DNA of 64,000 nt, taken from Verrucomicrobiota bacterium. GTDB lineage: Bacteria; Verrucomicrobiota; Kiritimatiellia; CAIQIC01; JAGNIJ01. The stretch is from contig JAKLGK010000003.1 of assembly GCA_022710725.1 (NCBI GenBank), forward strand, positions 310,001-374,000, in the 5' to 3' direction. How positions within the stretch are numbered: position 1 is the stretch's first letter; each line of letters opens with the position of its first letter. The translations under genes were made by a program, and so were the position numbers. Under the pieces are notes generated by a model that had not been told where the DNA came from, did no database searches, and saw only the letters and a list, made by a program, of their open reading frames with translations. Below are positions 40,814 through 48,516 of this stretch, piece by piece.

Positions 40814-40883
40814 GACCGCGGATCGCACGGATGACGCGGACAGGACTGGCTCCAGCCTTTTCCATCCGCGCCATCCGCGGTTC
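40814..40883. repeat. Type B palindromic repeat (CCGCGGAT)
   Basis: GACCGCGGAT...CGGATGACGCGGA on the left pairs with CATCCGCGCCATCCGCGGTTC on the right. It lies between two convergent genes and may act as a bidirectional terminator. Confidence 0.6.
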
Positions 40884-40901
40884 TACATTCCGCCTTCGGG
40901 T

Positions 40902-41546
40902 TCAATCGAAGTCGGCGGGAAGGCCCGGATTCCGGTGGTGCTGAAAAAGGCAGGCGATCTGCCGCGGGTTGACGCGGGGGATGGAGAGCGCCGGGATTTC
41001 TCCCTCCGCGAAGAATTCGGCCGCATCCGTTTCGATGTTCTCCACCGGCGAACCGTCGATCAGCTCGCAGACGAAGAATATCTTGTACACGTGGTACGGG
41101 TACGGCGGGATGGCGCCCTGGCGGCAGCGGTCGTAGACGGCGGCCAGCTTGACGGCGCGGGTGCGGTAGCCCGCCTCCTCGCGGATCTCGCGCTCGATGG
41201 CCTCGGTCGGCAGTTCGTTGGGATCGGCCCAGCCGCCCGGCAGCGTCCAGAGCTGGTCGCGTTTCTCGCGGACGAGCAGGATCCGGCCGTCGCGGAACAC
41301 CGCGCCGCGCATGTCCACCTTGGGGGTGGCGTGGCCGATCTCCTGCCGGAACAGGTCGAGGATGCGCCGGGTGTCGGCGCCGGACTGCACGGCGAACATC
41401 TCGGCGGCGATGCGCTGGACGGCCTCGTAGCGCTGCCGGTCGAAATCCCCCGTGGCGTAGTGCAACCCGTTCTGCGCGAGCGCCTGCAGCTCGCGCGCCC
41501 ACAGCAGCCAGCGGGGCTCCGGGGATTCGTGGCCTCGCGGATCCAT
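40902..41546 (-). CDS. Nudix hydrolase (ADP-ribose/ADP-sugar type)
   Basis: A 214-residue cytoplasmic pyrophosphohydrolase. An N-terminal helical domain (WARELQALAQNGLHYATGDFDRQRYEAV) matches the NUDIX_N_2 region found in ADP-sugar-type members. The Nudix box is complete: G in LPGGWADPNE, E of the EIE-run, then REIREEAG. The start at 41546 (MDPRGHESPEP) is chosen over much longer in-frame starts that run back through nadB. Substrate among ADP-ribose, NADH and similar is not resolved. Confidence 0.87.
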   Translation of the reverse strand: MDPRGHESPEPRWLLWARELQALAQNGLHYATGDFDRQRYEAVQRIAAEMFAVQSGADTRRILDLFRQEIGHATPKVDMRGAVFRDGRILLVREKRDQLWTLPGGWADPNELPTEAIEREIREEAGYRTRAVKLAAVYDRCRQGAIPPYPYHVYKIFFVCELIDGSPVENIETDAAEFFAEGEIPALSIPRVNPRQIACLFQHHRNPGLPADFD

Positions 41547-41642
41547 GGCCGGACTATAGCACAGGGGGCCGGCCCCGCCTACCCTGCGCGACGGCGCGCC
41601 CGCGGTTGACAGGGCCACGCCGGCGGGCGATAAGGAGGGCGG

Positions 41643-42338
41643 ATGGAAATCTTTTTCGAATACCGTCCTTCCACGGATACCTGCCACGGGCATGTGCGGC
41701 GCGCCCAGGGGCTCGGCCTGATCCCTGCCGTCTTGTCCCTGGCCATGATGCTGGCGGTGCGGACGGGGCCCGGCCCGGGCCTGTGGAGCGCCCTGGGCTC
41801 GGTGCTCGGCCTGCAACTGGTGCTCTGGGGCGCCTCCCGCCTTCCCTCGGTCGAGCGGCCCGGCCCGGATCGCGCCGCGGACGCGTGGTTCCCGCTGCTG
41901 CTGTTCATCCTGCAGACCGGCTTCGTCGCGATCACGGCCATCCTGATCTGGCAGACACTGAAGGAACTGGGCCATGAGACCGGCGCCGGAGAGGAAGCGG
42001 TCTTCTACGCCCTGCTGGCCAGTTTTCCCCTGCATCGCCTCTGCCGATCCAACGACCCGAATACCGTGATGGGCCCGCGCCGGCAGCAATGGGAATATTT
42101 CTTCCGCTATCTCAAGCGCGGCCTGACCGCCGTGCTCGCGAGCCTGCTGCTGACCAACCTGCTCCGGGACGCCGGCGGCCGGATCGGGCCGGGCGGCATC
42201 ATCCTGGCCGTGGGCCTGTGGGTGGGCACCGTGCTGTTCGTGCTGGGATGCCTGACGTTCTTCGTCGAGCGGGCGTTGGGAACCGGCCGGACCGGTCAGT
42301 CCAGCCGGTCGGTCACGGCTCCGCCCGGCGGGTCCTGA
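41643..42338 (+). CDS. Integral membrane protein of unknown function
   Basis: A 231-residue protein with about five hydrophobic helices (about 25-45, 50-65, 80-105, 160-175 and 185-210). A strong AAGGAGG ribosome site precedes it. The positively charged loop SNDPNTVMGPRRQQWEYFFRYLKRG is the most distinctive part. I do not recognise a family. Its last 43 bases overlap the 3' end of nadB on the other strand. Confidence 0.65.
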   Translation: MEIFFEYRPSTDTCHGHVRRAQGLGLIPAVLSLAMMLAVRTGPGPGLWSALGSVLGLQLVLWGASRLPSVERPGPDRAADAWFPLLLFILQTGFVAITAILIWQTLKELGHETGAGEEAVFYALLASFPLHRLCRSNDPNTVMGPRRQQWEYFFRYLKRGLTAVLASLLLTNLLRDAGGRIGPGGIILAVGLWVGTVLFVLGCLTFFVERALGTGRTGQSSRSVTAPPGGS

Positions 42339-43924
42339 ATACGCGTTTCTTGCGCCGGGCGGCTGCTGTCGGGCTGCGGGTAATCCAGGGTGTAGTGCAG
42401 GCCCCGGCTTTCGCGCCGTCGCCTCGCGGAGCGGATGACCAGTTCCGCAACGTCGGCGATGTTGCGCAATTCCAGGATGTCGGGCGTGATCAGGTAATCC
42501 AGGTAGTACTCGCGGATCTCGCGGCGCAGGTTGCGGATCCGGCGCAGGGCCCGCTCGAGCCGGCGGTTCGTGCGCACGATGCCCACGTAGTCCCACATCA
42601 CGGTGCGCACCTCGTTCCAGTTGTGCTCGACCACGATGCCCTCGTCGCTGGGCACGGCGGCGCCGGACTGCCACGGGGGGATCTCCTCGCGCGCCGCCCG
42701 GGACGATGACCCGGCGGCGAGAATGGTCTCGGCCGTCCGGTGGGCCGCGACCATCGCCTCCAGGAGCGAGTTGCTCGCCAGGCGGTTGGCCCCGTGCAGG
42801 CCGGTGCAGGCGACCTCGCCGCAGGCGGACAGCCCCGGCAACTGCGTGCGGCCGTCCGTCCCCGCCTCCACGCCGCCGCAGAAGAAATGGACGGCCGGGA
42901 CCACCGGGACGGGTTCGCGCGCCATGTGGATGCCGAACTTCAGGCAGGTCGCGTAGATGTTCGGGAAACGCCGGCGCAGGAACTTCTCGGAGCGGCGCGT
43001 GATGTCCAGGTAGACGCAGGAATCGCCGCGCGTCTTCATCTCCTGGTCGATGGCCCGGGCCACGATGTCGCGGGGCGCCAGCGAGCCGCGCGCGTCGTAC
43101 TTCTCCATGAAAGATTCCCCGGCCGCGTTGACGAGCACGCCGCCCTCCCCGCGCACCGCCTCGCTGACGAGGAAGGACTTGGCCTCCGGGTGGTAGAGGC
43201 AGGTCGGATGGAACTGGACAAACTCCAGGTTCAGGATGGGCAGCCCGGCGCGCCAAGCCATGGCCAGGCCGTCGCCTGTCGCGACGTCCGGGTTGCTCGT
43301 GTAGAGGTACACCTTCCCCGCGCCGCCGGTGGCCAGCACGGTATGCCCGGCCCGGATGGCGAGGACCGCGCCGCTCCGCCGGTCCAGCAGGTAGGCCCCG
43401 ACGCAGCGATTGGGGCCGGGCCGGCGCAGCCAGCCCGTGGTCACCAGATCGATGGCCATCAGTTCGGGGCGTATCTCGATGTTCGGGCAAGCCTCCGCCT
43501 GCTGCAGCAGGGCGCGGATGAGCTCCCGGCCGGTCATGTCCCCGGCGTGCAGCACGCGCCGCCGCGAGTGGCCGCCTTCCTGCCCGAGGTCGTACTCCTC
43601 CTCCCGGCCCGCCCGGCGCTCGAAGCGCACGCCCCACGCCTCCAGTTCGCGGATGCGGTCCGCGCCCTCGGCCAGCAAGGCGCGGACCACCGGCTCCCGG
43701 CAGAGCCCCGCCCCGGCGCCGAGCGTATCCCGGACGTGCTCCTCCAGGCGGTCGTCGGGGTCTATGACGCAGGCGATGCCGCCCTGCGCGTAGGCCGTAT
43801 TGCTTTCATCCGCGGCCTTCTTCGTGGCCAGGATCACGCGGGAATGCCGCCCGAGCCGCAGCGCGGTCATCAGGCCGGCCAGCCCGCTGCCGATCACCAG
43901 ATTGTCGCAGTCCAGCACTTGCAT
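42296..43924 (-). CDS. nadB: L-aspartate oxidase
   Basis: Oxidises aspartate to iminoaspartate, first step of de novo NAD synthesis. It is a 542-residue FAD protein of the succinate dehydrogenase/fumarate reductase flavoprotein family. The FAD fingerprint is LVIGSGLAGLMTALRLG. Substrate and FAD blocks are SNTAYAQGGIA, HSRRRVLHAGDMTG, FVQFHPTCLYHP, LVSEAVRGEGG, and the catalytic Arg/His region LAPRDIVARAID and HFFCGGVEAG. Glu in place of the fumarate reductase Asp pattern, and the length, favour NadB. No nadA or nadC is adjacent. Confidence 0.92.
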   Translation of the reverse strand: MQVLDCDNLVIGSGLAGLMTALRLGRHSRVILATKKAADESNTAYAQGGIACVIDPDDRLEEHVRDTLGAGAGLCREPVVRALLAEGADRIRELEAWGVRFERRAGREEEYDLGQEGGHSRRRVLHAGDMTGRELIRALLQQAEACPNIEIRPELMAIDLVTTGWLRRPGPNRCVGAYLLDRRSGAVLAIRAGHTVLATGGAGKVYLYTSNPDVATGDGLAMAWRAGLPILNLEFVQFHPTCLYHPEAKSFLVSEAVRGEGGVLVNAAGESFMEKYDARGSLAPRDIVARAIDQEMKTRGDSCVYLDITRRSEKFLRRRFPNIYATCLKFGIHMAREPVPVVPAVHFFCGGVEAGTDGRTQLPGLSACGEVACTGLHGANRLASNSLLEAMVAAHRTAETILAAGSSSRAAREEIPPWQSGAAVPSDEGIVVEHNWNEVRTVMWDYVGIVRTNRRLERALRRIRNLRREIREYYLDYLITPDILELRNIADVAELVIRSARRRRESRGLHYTLDYPQPDSSRPAQETRIQDPPGGAVTDRLD

Positions 43925-44031
43925 ATCGGTCCGGAACGTATTAGACTTCTACATCAGGCGCTCGGCTGACGGCGGCCGAGCCGCGTGGCCGTATTGGTGT
44001 CCATATTGCGCATCCGCGGAGCGTTCTGCAA

Positions 44032-45435
44032 GTGAATGTATTGCTGATCCAGCCACCCGAGGCCGCCCCGGCGGTGCCCACCCGCAGCCTGCCGCGAACC
44101 GCCCAGCGGGTGGCGCGGCCCCCCTGGGATCTCATGTGCCTTCAGGCCTACCTGTCCCAGCGCTCGAGGCATGTCGCCGACGTGGTGGATGCGCGTTTCT
44201 TCTCGACCCTGGAGCCGGAACTCCTGGCCGCCGCGCGACGGGTGCCTTCGCCGCGCGTGGCGATCCTGTACACGGAAACCGAGGGGCTGGGCCAGGCCAT
44301 GGGCGTGCTGGACACCCTGAAACGCGCCTTCCCCACCCTCCCGGTGGGCCTGTGCGGCCCGCATCCCTCCCAATTCCCGGAAGCGGCCATCCGTCTGCCG
44401 CGCGTGGATTTCGTGCTGGCCGGCGATCCGGAGCCGATCCTGCACAGCCTGCTCGATTACTTCACCGTGGAAACGCGCATCCAGCACGTGCCCGGCCTGC
44501 TCCTGCCGGGCGCGCCGCCGAAGAAAGCCCACTGGCTGCCCGACCTGAACAGCCTCACGCTGCCCGACTGGCACGACGCGTTCCTCGCCGCCTACGCCGG
44601 CGCGCCCGGCTCCGGCGGCTGCGTCGCGGAACTCCGCCTGTCGCGGGGTCACACCGGTTGTCCCGCCGACCGCGCCTTCGGCCTCGCGGGCGAACCCTTG
44701 CGTCTCTGGCGCATGGATCGCCTCGCGGCGTGCATCCAGCGGGCTTCCGACAAGGGCGTGGCCGAGGTCTTCCTTGCCGACCCGCCCGGCGTCTGGACGC
44801 CCGCCCGGCTGGACCAGTGGTGCGAGGCGCTGGTGCAGACGCGCAACGTGATTCCCTGGAGCCTGCAACTGCTGCCCACGTTCTTGTCGCCGGACGCCAT
44901 CTACCAGATGGCCCGGACCCTCTGCCGCCGCGTGGTATTCCTCCTGCCGTCCTGCGAGCGGAACAACCTGCTCCAGTACGGCTGCACGCTCGACGCCCCG
45001 GGGCTGGCGCGGACGTTCGAGGATCTCCGGGAGGCGGGGATCGAGCCCCAGGTGGAGTCCTGGATGGGCGGCCCCGAAGAGCCGCCCGGGGCCGGCCGCC
45101 GGATCGTGCGCATGCTCGGCGACCTGAAATTCCCGCCGTTCACCCTGCGGGCCTTTCCCTGTCGCCTGGATGCCCCGATCTGCCGCGAGGTTCAGGCCGA
45201 TGGGCCGCCGCCGCTCGCAGCGTGGACCAGCTGGGCCGGCGATCCGTGGAACCGGCCCCGCCCCCAGGCCGTCTGGGGCGGATCCGAATACATTACCCGC
45301 CTGGATGCGGAGATGCAGACCGTCCTGCGAACCGTGGAGAACCATCCCGTTCGCATCGTCCGGCAGGGATGGGAAGCGCTGCGCACCGGCCAGTTCCTCA
45401 AACTGGTCGCCCAAGGCATGCGTCTCCGAACCTGA
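44032..45435 (+). CDS. B12-binding/radical-SAM-like protein without the iron-sulfur cysteines
   Basis: A 467-residue cytoplasmic protein with a GTG start. Residues 1-150 form the N-terminal B12-binding-like domain of the radical SAM BchE/MiaB-type group (MNVLLIQPPEAAP, PWDLMCLQAYLSQR, VGLCGPHPSQFPEAAIRL, VDFVLAGDPEPIL). Where family members have SRGC-x3-C-x2-C, this protein reads LRLSRGHTGCPADRAFG (202-217). Only one of the three cluster cysteines is left. The following barrel elements are still recognisable (DKGVAEVFLADP, CRRVVFLLPSCERN). It is probably catalytically altered or a cobalamin-free remnant. Faces away from nadB. Confidence 0.72.
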   Translation: MNVLLIQPPEAAPAVPTRSLPRTAQRVARPPWDLMCLQAYLSQRSRHVADVVDARFFSTLEPELLAAARRVPSPRVAILYTETEGLGQAMGVLDTLKRAFPTLPVGLCGPHPSQFPEAAIRLPRVDFVLAGDPEPILHSLLDYFTVETRIQHVPGLLLPGAPPKKAHWLPDLNSLTLPDWHDAFLAAYAGAPGSGGCVAELRLSRGHTGCPADRAFGLAGEPLRLWRMDRLAACIQRASDKGVAEVFLADPPGVWTPARLDQWCEALVQTRNVIPWSLQLLPTFLSPDAIYQMARTLCRRVVFLLPSCERNNLLQYGCTLDAPGLARTFEDLREAGIEPQVESWMGGPEEPPGAGRRIVRMLGDLKFPPFTLRAFPCRLDAPICREVQADGPPPLAAWTSWAGDPWNRPRPQAVWGGSEYITRLDAEMQTVLRTVENHPVRIVRQGWEALRTGQFLKLVAQGMRLRT

Positions 45436-45469
45436 ACCCGGCTTGGCGCAGGGGAAAACTCCGAGGCTA

Positions 45470-45543
45470 TCGGGGCGGTGGGATTTGAACCCACGACTTT
45501 CAGCTCCCAAAGCTGACGCTCTGCCAGGCTGAGCTACGCCCCG
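45470..45543 (-). tRNA. tRNA-Pro (anticodon TGG)
   Basis: A complete cloverleaf of 74 bases. The acceptor stem is CGGGGCG/CGCCCCG with discriminator A, the D-arm AGCTCAGCCTGGCAGAGC, the anticodon stem TCAGC/GCTGA with loop TTTGGGA, and the T-arm GTGGG-TTCAAAT-CCCAC. The CCA end is not encoded (TAG follows), so it must be added after transcription. Confidence 0.96.
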
Positions 45544-45585
45544 GACCTAAACTTTTCGGCTTGGGCGGCGTTATGTATACAGCAG

Positions 45586-46050
45586 ATGAGCAACGGAGTC
45601 CAACTTGATCCCGCCCGGCTGCCCGATTACTCGCCCGTGCGCATGTTCCTGTGGCAGGGCCTGTGCATCGTGTCCGCCGCGGCGTTCGTGTGGGCCTGCG
45701 TCGCCTACCAGTGGCCATGCCGCTATTTCGTCGATCCGCGCCTTGAATCGCGCTGGGCGCAGGCCGGGTTCCTGGTTTCCGGGATCATGACGCTGGGCAT
45801 CCTGGCCCTGCTGCCGGTCGTCCGGCATTGGCAGGTCCGGCGAAGCGGCTCCGTGACCGTGTGTTCGTACTGCCGGAAAATCCACGTGGCGGACCGGAAG
45901 TGGGAGCCGTTCGACGTCTTTTTCTCGAACCGCCGGCTGGCCCAGATCAGCCATGGCGTGTGCCCGGATTGCGGAGACCGGGTGATGCAGCAATACCGGA
46001 ACGGGGACCGCGCGGCCGGCGCCCCGCAACCGGTCCCGGACCACGCCTGA
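45586..46050 (+). CDS. Membrane protein with C-terminal zinc-ribbon-like motif
   Basis: A 154-residue protein. Two hydrophobic helices lie at about 19-42 and 58-80. The soluble tail carries CSYCRKI...W...HGVCPDC, a paired CxxC motif of the type found at the end of many sensory and response-regulator proteins. In such proteins the pattern CxxC-x-Ir...W...SHgiCpeC is frequent. Function is unknown. Starts 43 bases beyond the tRNA gene. Confidence 0.62.
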   Translation: MSNGVQLDPARLPDYSPVRMFLWQGLCIVSAAAFVWACVAYQWPCRYFVDPRLESRWAQAGFLVSGIMTLGILALLPVVRHWQVRRSGSVTVCSYCRKIHVADRKWEPFDVFFSNRRLAQISHGVCPDCGDRVMQQYRNGDRAAGAPQPVPDHA

Positions 46051-46124
46051 TCCGCCGCATTGCGCTTGCCCCTCCTCCCCGCCTCGCGTAGACTGCCCGC
46101 CCGAACCGGGAAGGGTGAGGAAAG

Positions 46125-47162
46125 ATGCCCGACACGACATACGGCAGGCTGCTGGGCGGAAAGCCGGAGGACATGGCGCAGGCCTGGGACCGCTGGTCCC
46201 GGCAGCCCGTGGACCTGGATATTCCGGACGGCGCCCTGCCCGGCGGCCATCCGAGACGCCAACGCACGCTGGCCGCGCCGGTCACCGTCCAGGGCCCCGG
46301 CACGTTCATGGGCAAGCGCACGCGCACCCTGACCTTCGAGCCCACCGACATGGCGGGCTGGTGGTTCGAGCGGTCCGACCTGCGTGACGTCCTGCCGTTC
46401 GCCGTCTCCCCCCGCAACGTGTGGACCACCGGCGACGTCGTCAGCAACATCGTCCTGCGCGCCGGCCCGCCGCACAACTACGTGCGCATGGTCGAGCACA
46501 TGATCGCGCTCAAGATCGGCATGGGCCTGGACAACGTGCTGGTCCGCCTGGACTCCGGCGATCCGCCGCTGTTCAACCGCGGCAGCCTGGAACTGGTGGA
46601 GGCCGTGGAAAAGGCCGGCTGGCGCGAACTCGCGGCCCCGGCGCGCTTCGTCACCGTCCGCGAGCCGGTCTGCGTCTGCGGGGCGAACGGCAGCTTCGTC
46701 TCCCTGGCTCCGCCCGCCGATCCGGCCCGCCCCACCCTGCACCTGGACTGCGCCATTGATTTCAAGACCGCCATCGGGCAGCAGCGGCTCCGGTTCCATG
46801 TCACGCCGGAGCACTTCCGCCAGGGCGCGCAGGCCCGGACGAATTCCTCCGGCGTGAAGATGATCTACTGCCGCACCATCGGCCGGGTCTTCGCCGACAT
46901 CCGGAACCTCGGCTACACGATGGATAACCTCCTGATCGCGGGGCGACGGGGGTACTACAACGAACCGCGCCTGGTCCATAACGGCAAATCGCTCGAGGCC
47001 GTCTGGCACCGGGCGGCGCTGGATCTGCTGGCGGCCCTCGCGCTCATCGAGGAAGGCCAGTTCGTCGGCCGCGCGGCCTCCTACAAGGCCGGCCACACCC
47101 TCGACGTCGAGCTCATCCGGCAACTCTACAAGAACCGCCTCCTCGCCGAAGTCCGGACGTAA
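46125..47162 (+). CDS. LpxC-like UDP-acyl-GlcNAc deacetylase homologue
   Basis: Resembles the zinc deacetylase of lipid A synthesis (345 residues). Family blocks are RTLAAPVTVQGPGTFMGKRTRTLTF (about 48-71), the metal/acid pair E124-H125 in RMVEHMIALKIGMGLDN, H295 in AVWHRAALD, and H324 in YKAGHTLDVELIR. In LpxC the second and third zinc ligands are H-x3-D; here D300 is H plus 5, one residue displaced. There is also a 45-residue N-terminal extension. Either a divergent true LpxC or a paralogue with a different substrate. Its stop codon runs into a type A repeat. Confidence 0.7.
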   Translation: MPDTTYGRLLGGKPEDMAQAWDRWSRQPVDLDIPDGALPGGHPRRQRTLAAPVTVQGPGTFMGKRTRTLTFEPTDMAGWWFERSDLRDVLPFAVSPRNVWTTGDVVSNIVLRAGPPHNYVRMVEHMIALKIGMGLDNVLVRLDSGDPPLFNRGSLELVEAVEKAGWRELAAPARFVTVREPVCVCGANGSFVSLAPPADPARPTLHLDCAIDFKTAIGQQRLRFHVTPEHFRQGAQARTNSSGVKMIYCRTIGRVFADIRNLGYTMDNLLIAGRRGYYNEPRLVHNGKSLEAVWHRAALDLLAALALIEEGQFVGRAASYKAGHTLDVELIRQLYKNRLLAEVRT

Positions 47163-47241
47163 CCGCAGAGGCCACAGAGCACGCAGAGGATGGCTTGGGC
47201 ATCCGCACCGGCCTCCGCGAACCTCGGCGTCCTCTGCGGTT
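47161..47241. repeat. Type A palindromic repeat (AACCGCAGAGG)
   Basis: Perfect 11-bp ends AACCGCAGAGG/CCTCTGCGGTT around about 59 bases. It begins in the stop codon of the LpxC-like gene and ends before the convergent topoisomerase VI A stop. Confidence 0.65.
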
Positions 47242-47252
47242 AATCCCCGTCC

Positions 47253-48389
47253 TTACGGCAGGAAGTGCGCCTTCTTCAGCTTCCGCGGCAGGTATTCCTC
47301 GAGGACGAAATTCAAGCCGTGCTTGGCGAAGGCCTGCTGCTCGACGCGGACGCCCAGCGCGAGCATGTGCTCGAGCGCCTGCTGCCACTCCTTGTGGTGC
47401 CGTATGAACGGATCGTTCTTCAGCGCGTCCTTCGCGCGCTTGATGTCCGCCTCCTCCAGCGGGTGCGTCGCGTCCTCCAGCTTGAAGTCCTTGATGTCCC
47501 ACGGCGTCACGCCCAGGTAGTGCGCCTGCGGCACGCAGAAGAACCGGTTGATGTGCGCCGCCTGGCCGGACCCTACCTTGAGCGTCCGGTAGATGTTGCA
47601 GTAGCCGTACGGGTCGCCGTCGGTGAAGGCCAGCACGGGCAGCTTCTGGTCGTCCGCCAGCCGGCGGATAAACCGGCGGCAGGCCCGCGTCGGCACGCCG
47701 CTCATGGAGATGAGAATGCAACTCCCCTTCTCATAGTACCGGTGGTGGACAAGGCGCTGGAACAGCGACGCGGTCTCGATCACGAGCACGAACTTCGCCT
47801 TGCTCTGGAACCGGAGGTGCTCGACGCGCGACGGGATGCTCCACGCGCCGGTCCCCAGCTTGGTGCAGTCGATCCGGATGTCCTTGCCGGTGGCCGGGTC
47901 GCGGTCGACGACGACGAGCGGCCCGCAGACCTCGCCGCCGTGCTCCTCGGGGATATACCCGAGCTGCTCGCGGTTGATCTCGAGCATGGCCTCCATGTCG
48001 TCGAGCAGCGTATCGCTCTCCGGCTGCTCGTTGAACCGGCACTCGCCCCAGCTCTTGCTGTTGTAGTAGATCTCTCGCTTGCCCGCGATGTCGTCCTTGT
48101 CCAGCAGGTCGTTCTTCGTCGTCGCCAGCAGCCTCATGGACTGGGCGAAGGTCTTGACCGTGTTATACGAGAGCGTCCGCGTGGCGACGCGGTTGAGGAT
48201 CTCGAAGTGACCGCGCTTGATGTCGTACTTCACGTTCGCCAGCGACCGCACCGGGAACTTCATCGAGGGCTTCCGGTTCTTCTTCGCGATGTCCTCGTAC
48301 ACGGTCTCCGCCACGCGGACGATCCGCGCCGACGCCGCCTTCTTCGACACCACGTCCATGCCCCCGCCCTGACTCGCTGATTTCGCCAT
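47253..48389 (-). CDS. top6A: DNA topoisomerase VI subunit A (Spo11-like)
   Basis: The cutting subunit of an ATP-dependent type IIB topoisomerase, which makes double-strand breaks through a tyrosine. The 378-residue protein has a winged-helix CAP domain with REIYYNSKSWGE, where the second Tyr is the likely nucleophile (about residue 109). The Toprim domain has VLVIETASLF (Glu) and LAFTDGDPYGYCN (Asp-x-Asp). The ATG at 48389 has GGAGGAG 5 bases upstream; a GTG two codons earlier overlaps that site. Subunit B lies upstream on the same strand, separated by a type A repeat. Topo VI is an archaeal/plant enzyme and rare in bacteria. Confidence 0.9.
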   Translation of the reverse strand: MAKSASQGGGMDVVSKKAASARIVRVAETVYEDIAKKNRKPSMKFPVRSLANVKYDIKRGHFEILNRVATRTLSYNTVKTFAQSMRLLATTKNDLLDKDDIAGKREIYYNSKSWGECRFNEQPESDTLLDDMEAMLEINREQLGYIPEEHGGEVCGPLVVVDRDPATGKDIRIDCTKLGTGAWSIPSRVEHLRFQSKAKFVLVIETASLFQRLVHHRYYEKGSCILISMSGVPTRACRRFIRRLADDQKLPVLAFTDGDPYGYCNIYRTLKVGSGQAAHINRFFCVPQAHYLGVTPWDIKDFKLEDATHPLEEADIKRAKDALKNDPFIRHHKEWQQALEHMLALGVRVEQQAFAKHGLNFVLEEYLPRKLKKAHFLP

Positions 48390-48419
48390 GGTCACTCCTC
48401 CGCCTTTTCAGAGAGGATC

Positions 48420-48503
48420 GAACCGCGGAGGGCACAGAGGTCGCGGAGGAAGGTCCGGTCTTCCCGCCCTTTCCTCTGAGTTCCTCTGCGCCCTCTGTGG
48501 TTC
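48420..48503. repeat. Type A palindromic repeat
   Basis: 21-base arms GAACCGCGGAGGGCACAGAG... and its complement near 48483-48503 agree with three mismatches. Lies between top6B and top6A. Confidence 0.65.
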
Positions 48504-48516
48504 CATCGTATCCCCT

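Noticed and set aside
40902..43637. A 911-codon frame that would fuse an unknown N-terminus to the Nudix hydrolase
   Set aside because: The upstream part runs through nadB in another frame and is compositionally aberrant; the Nudix start at 41546 fits the family.
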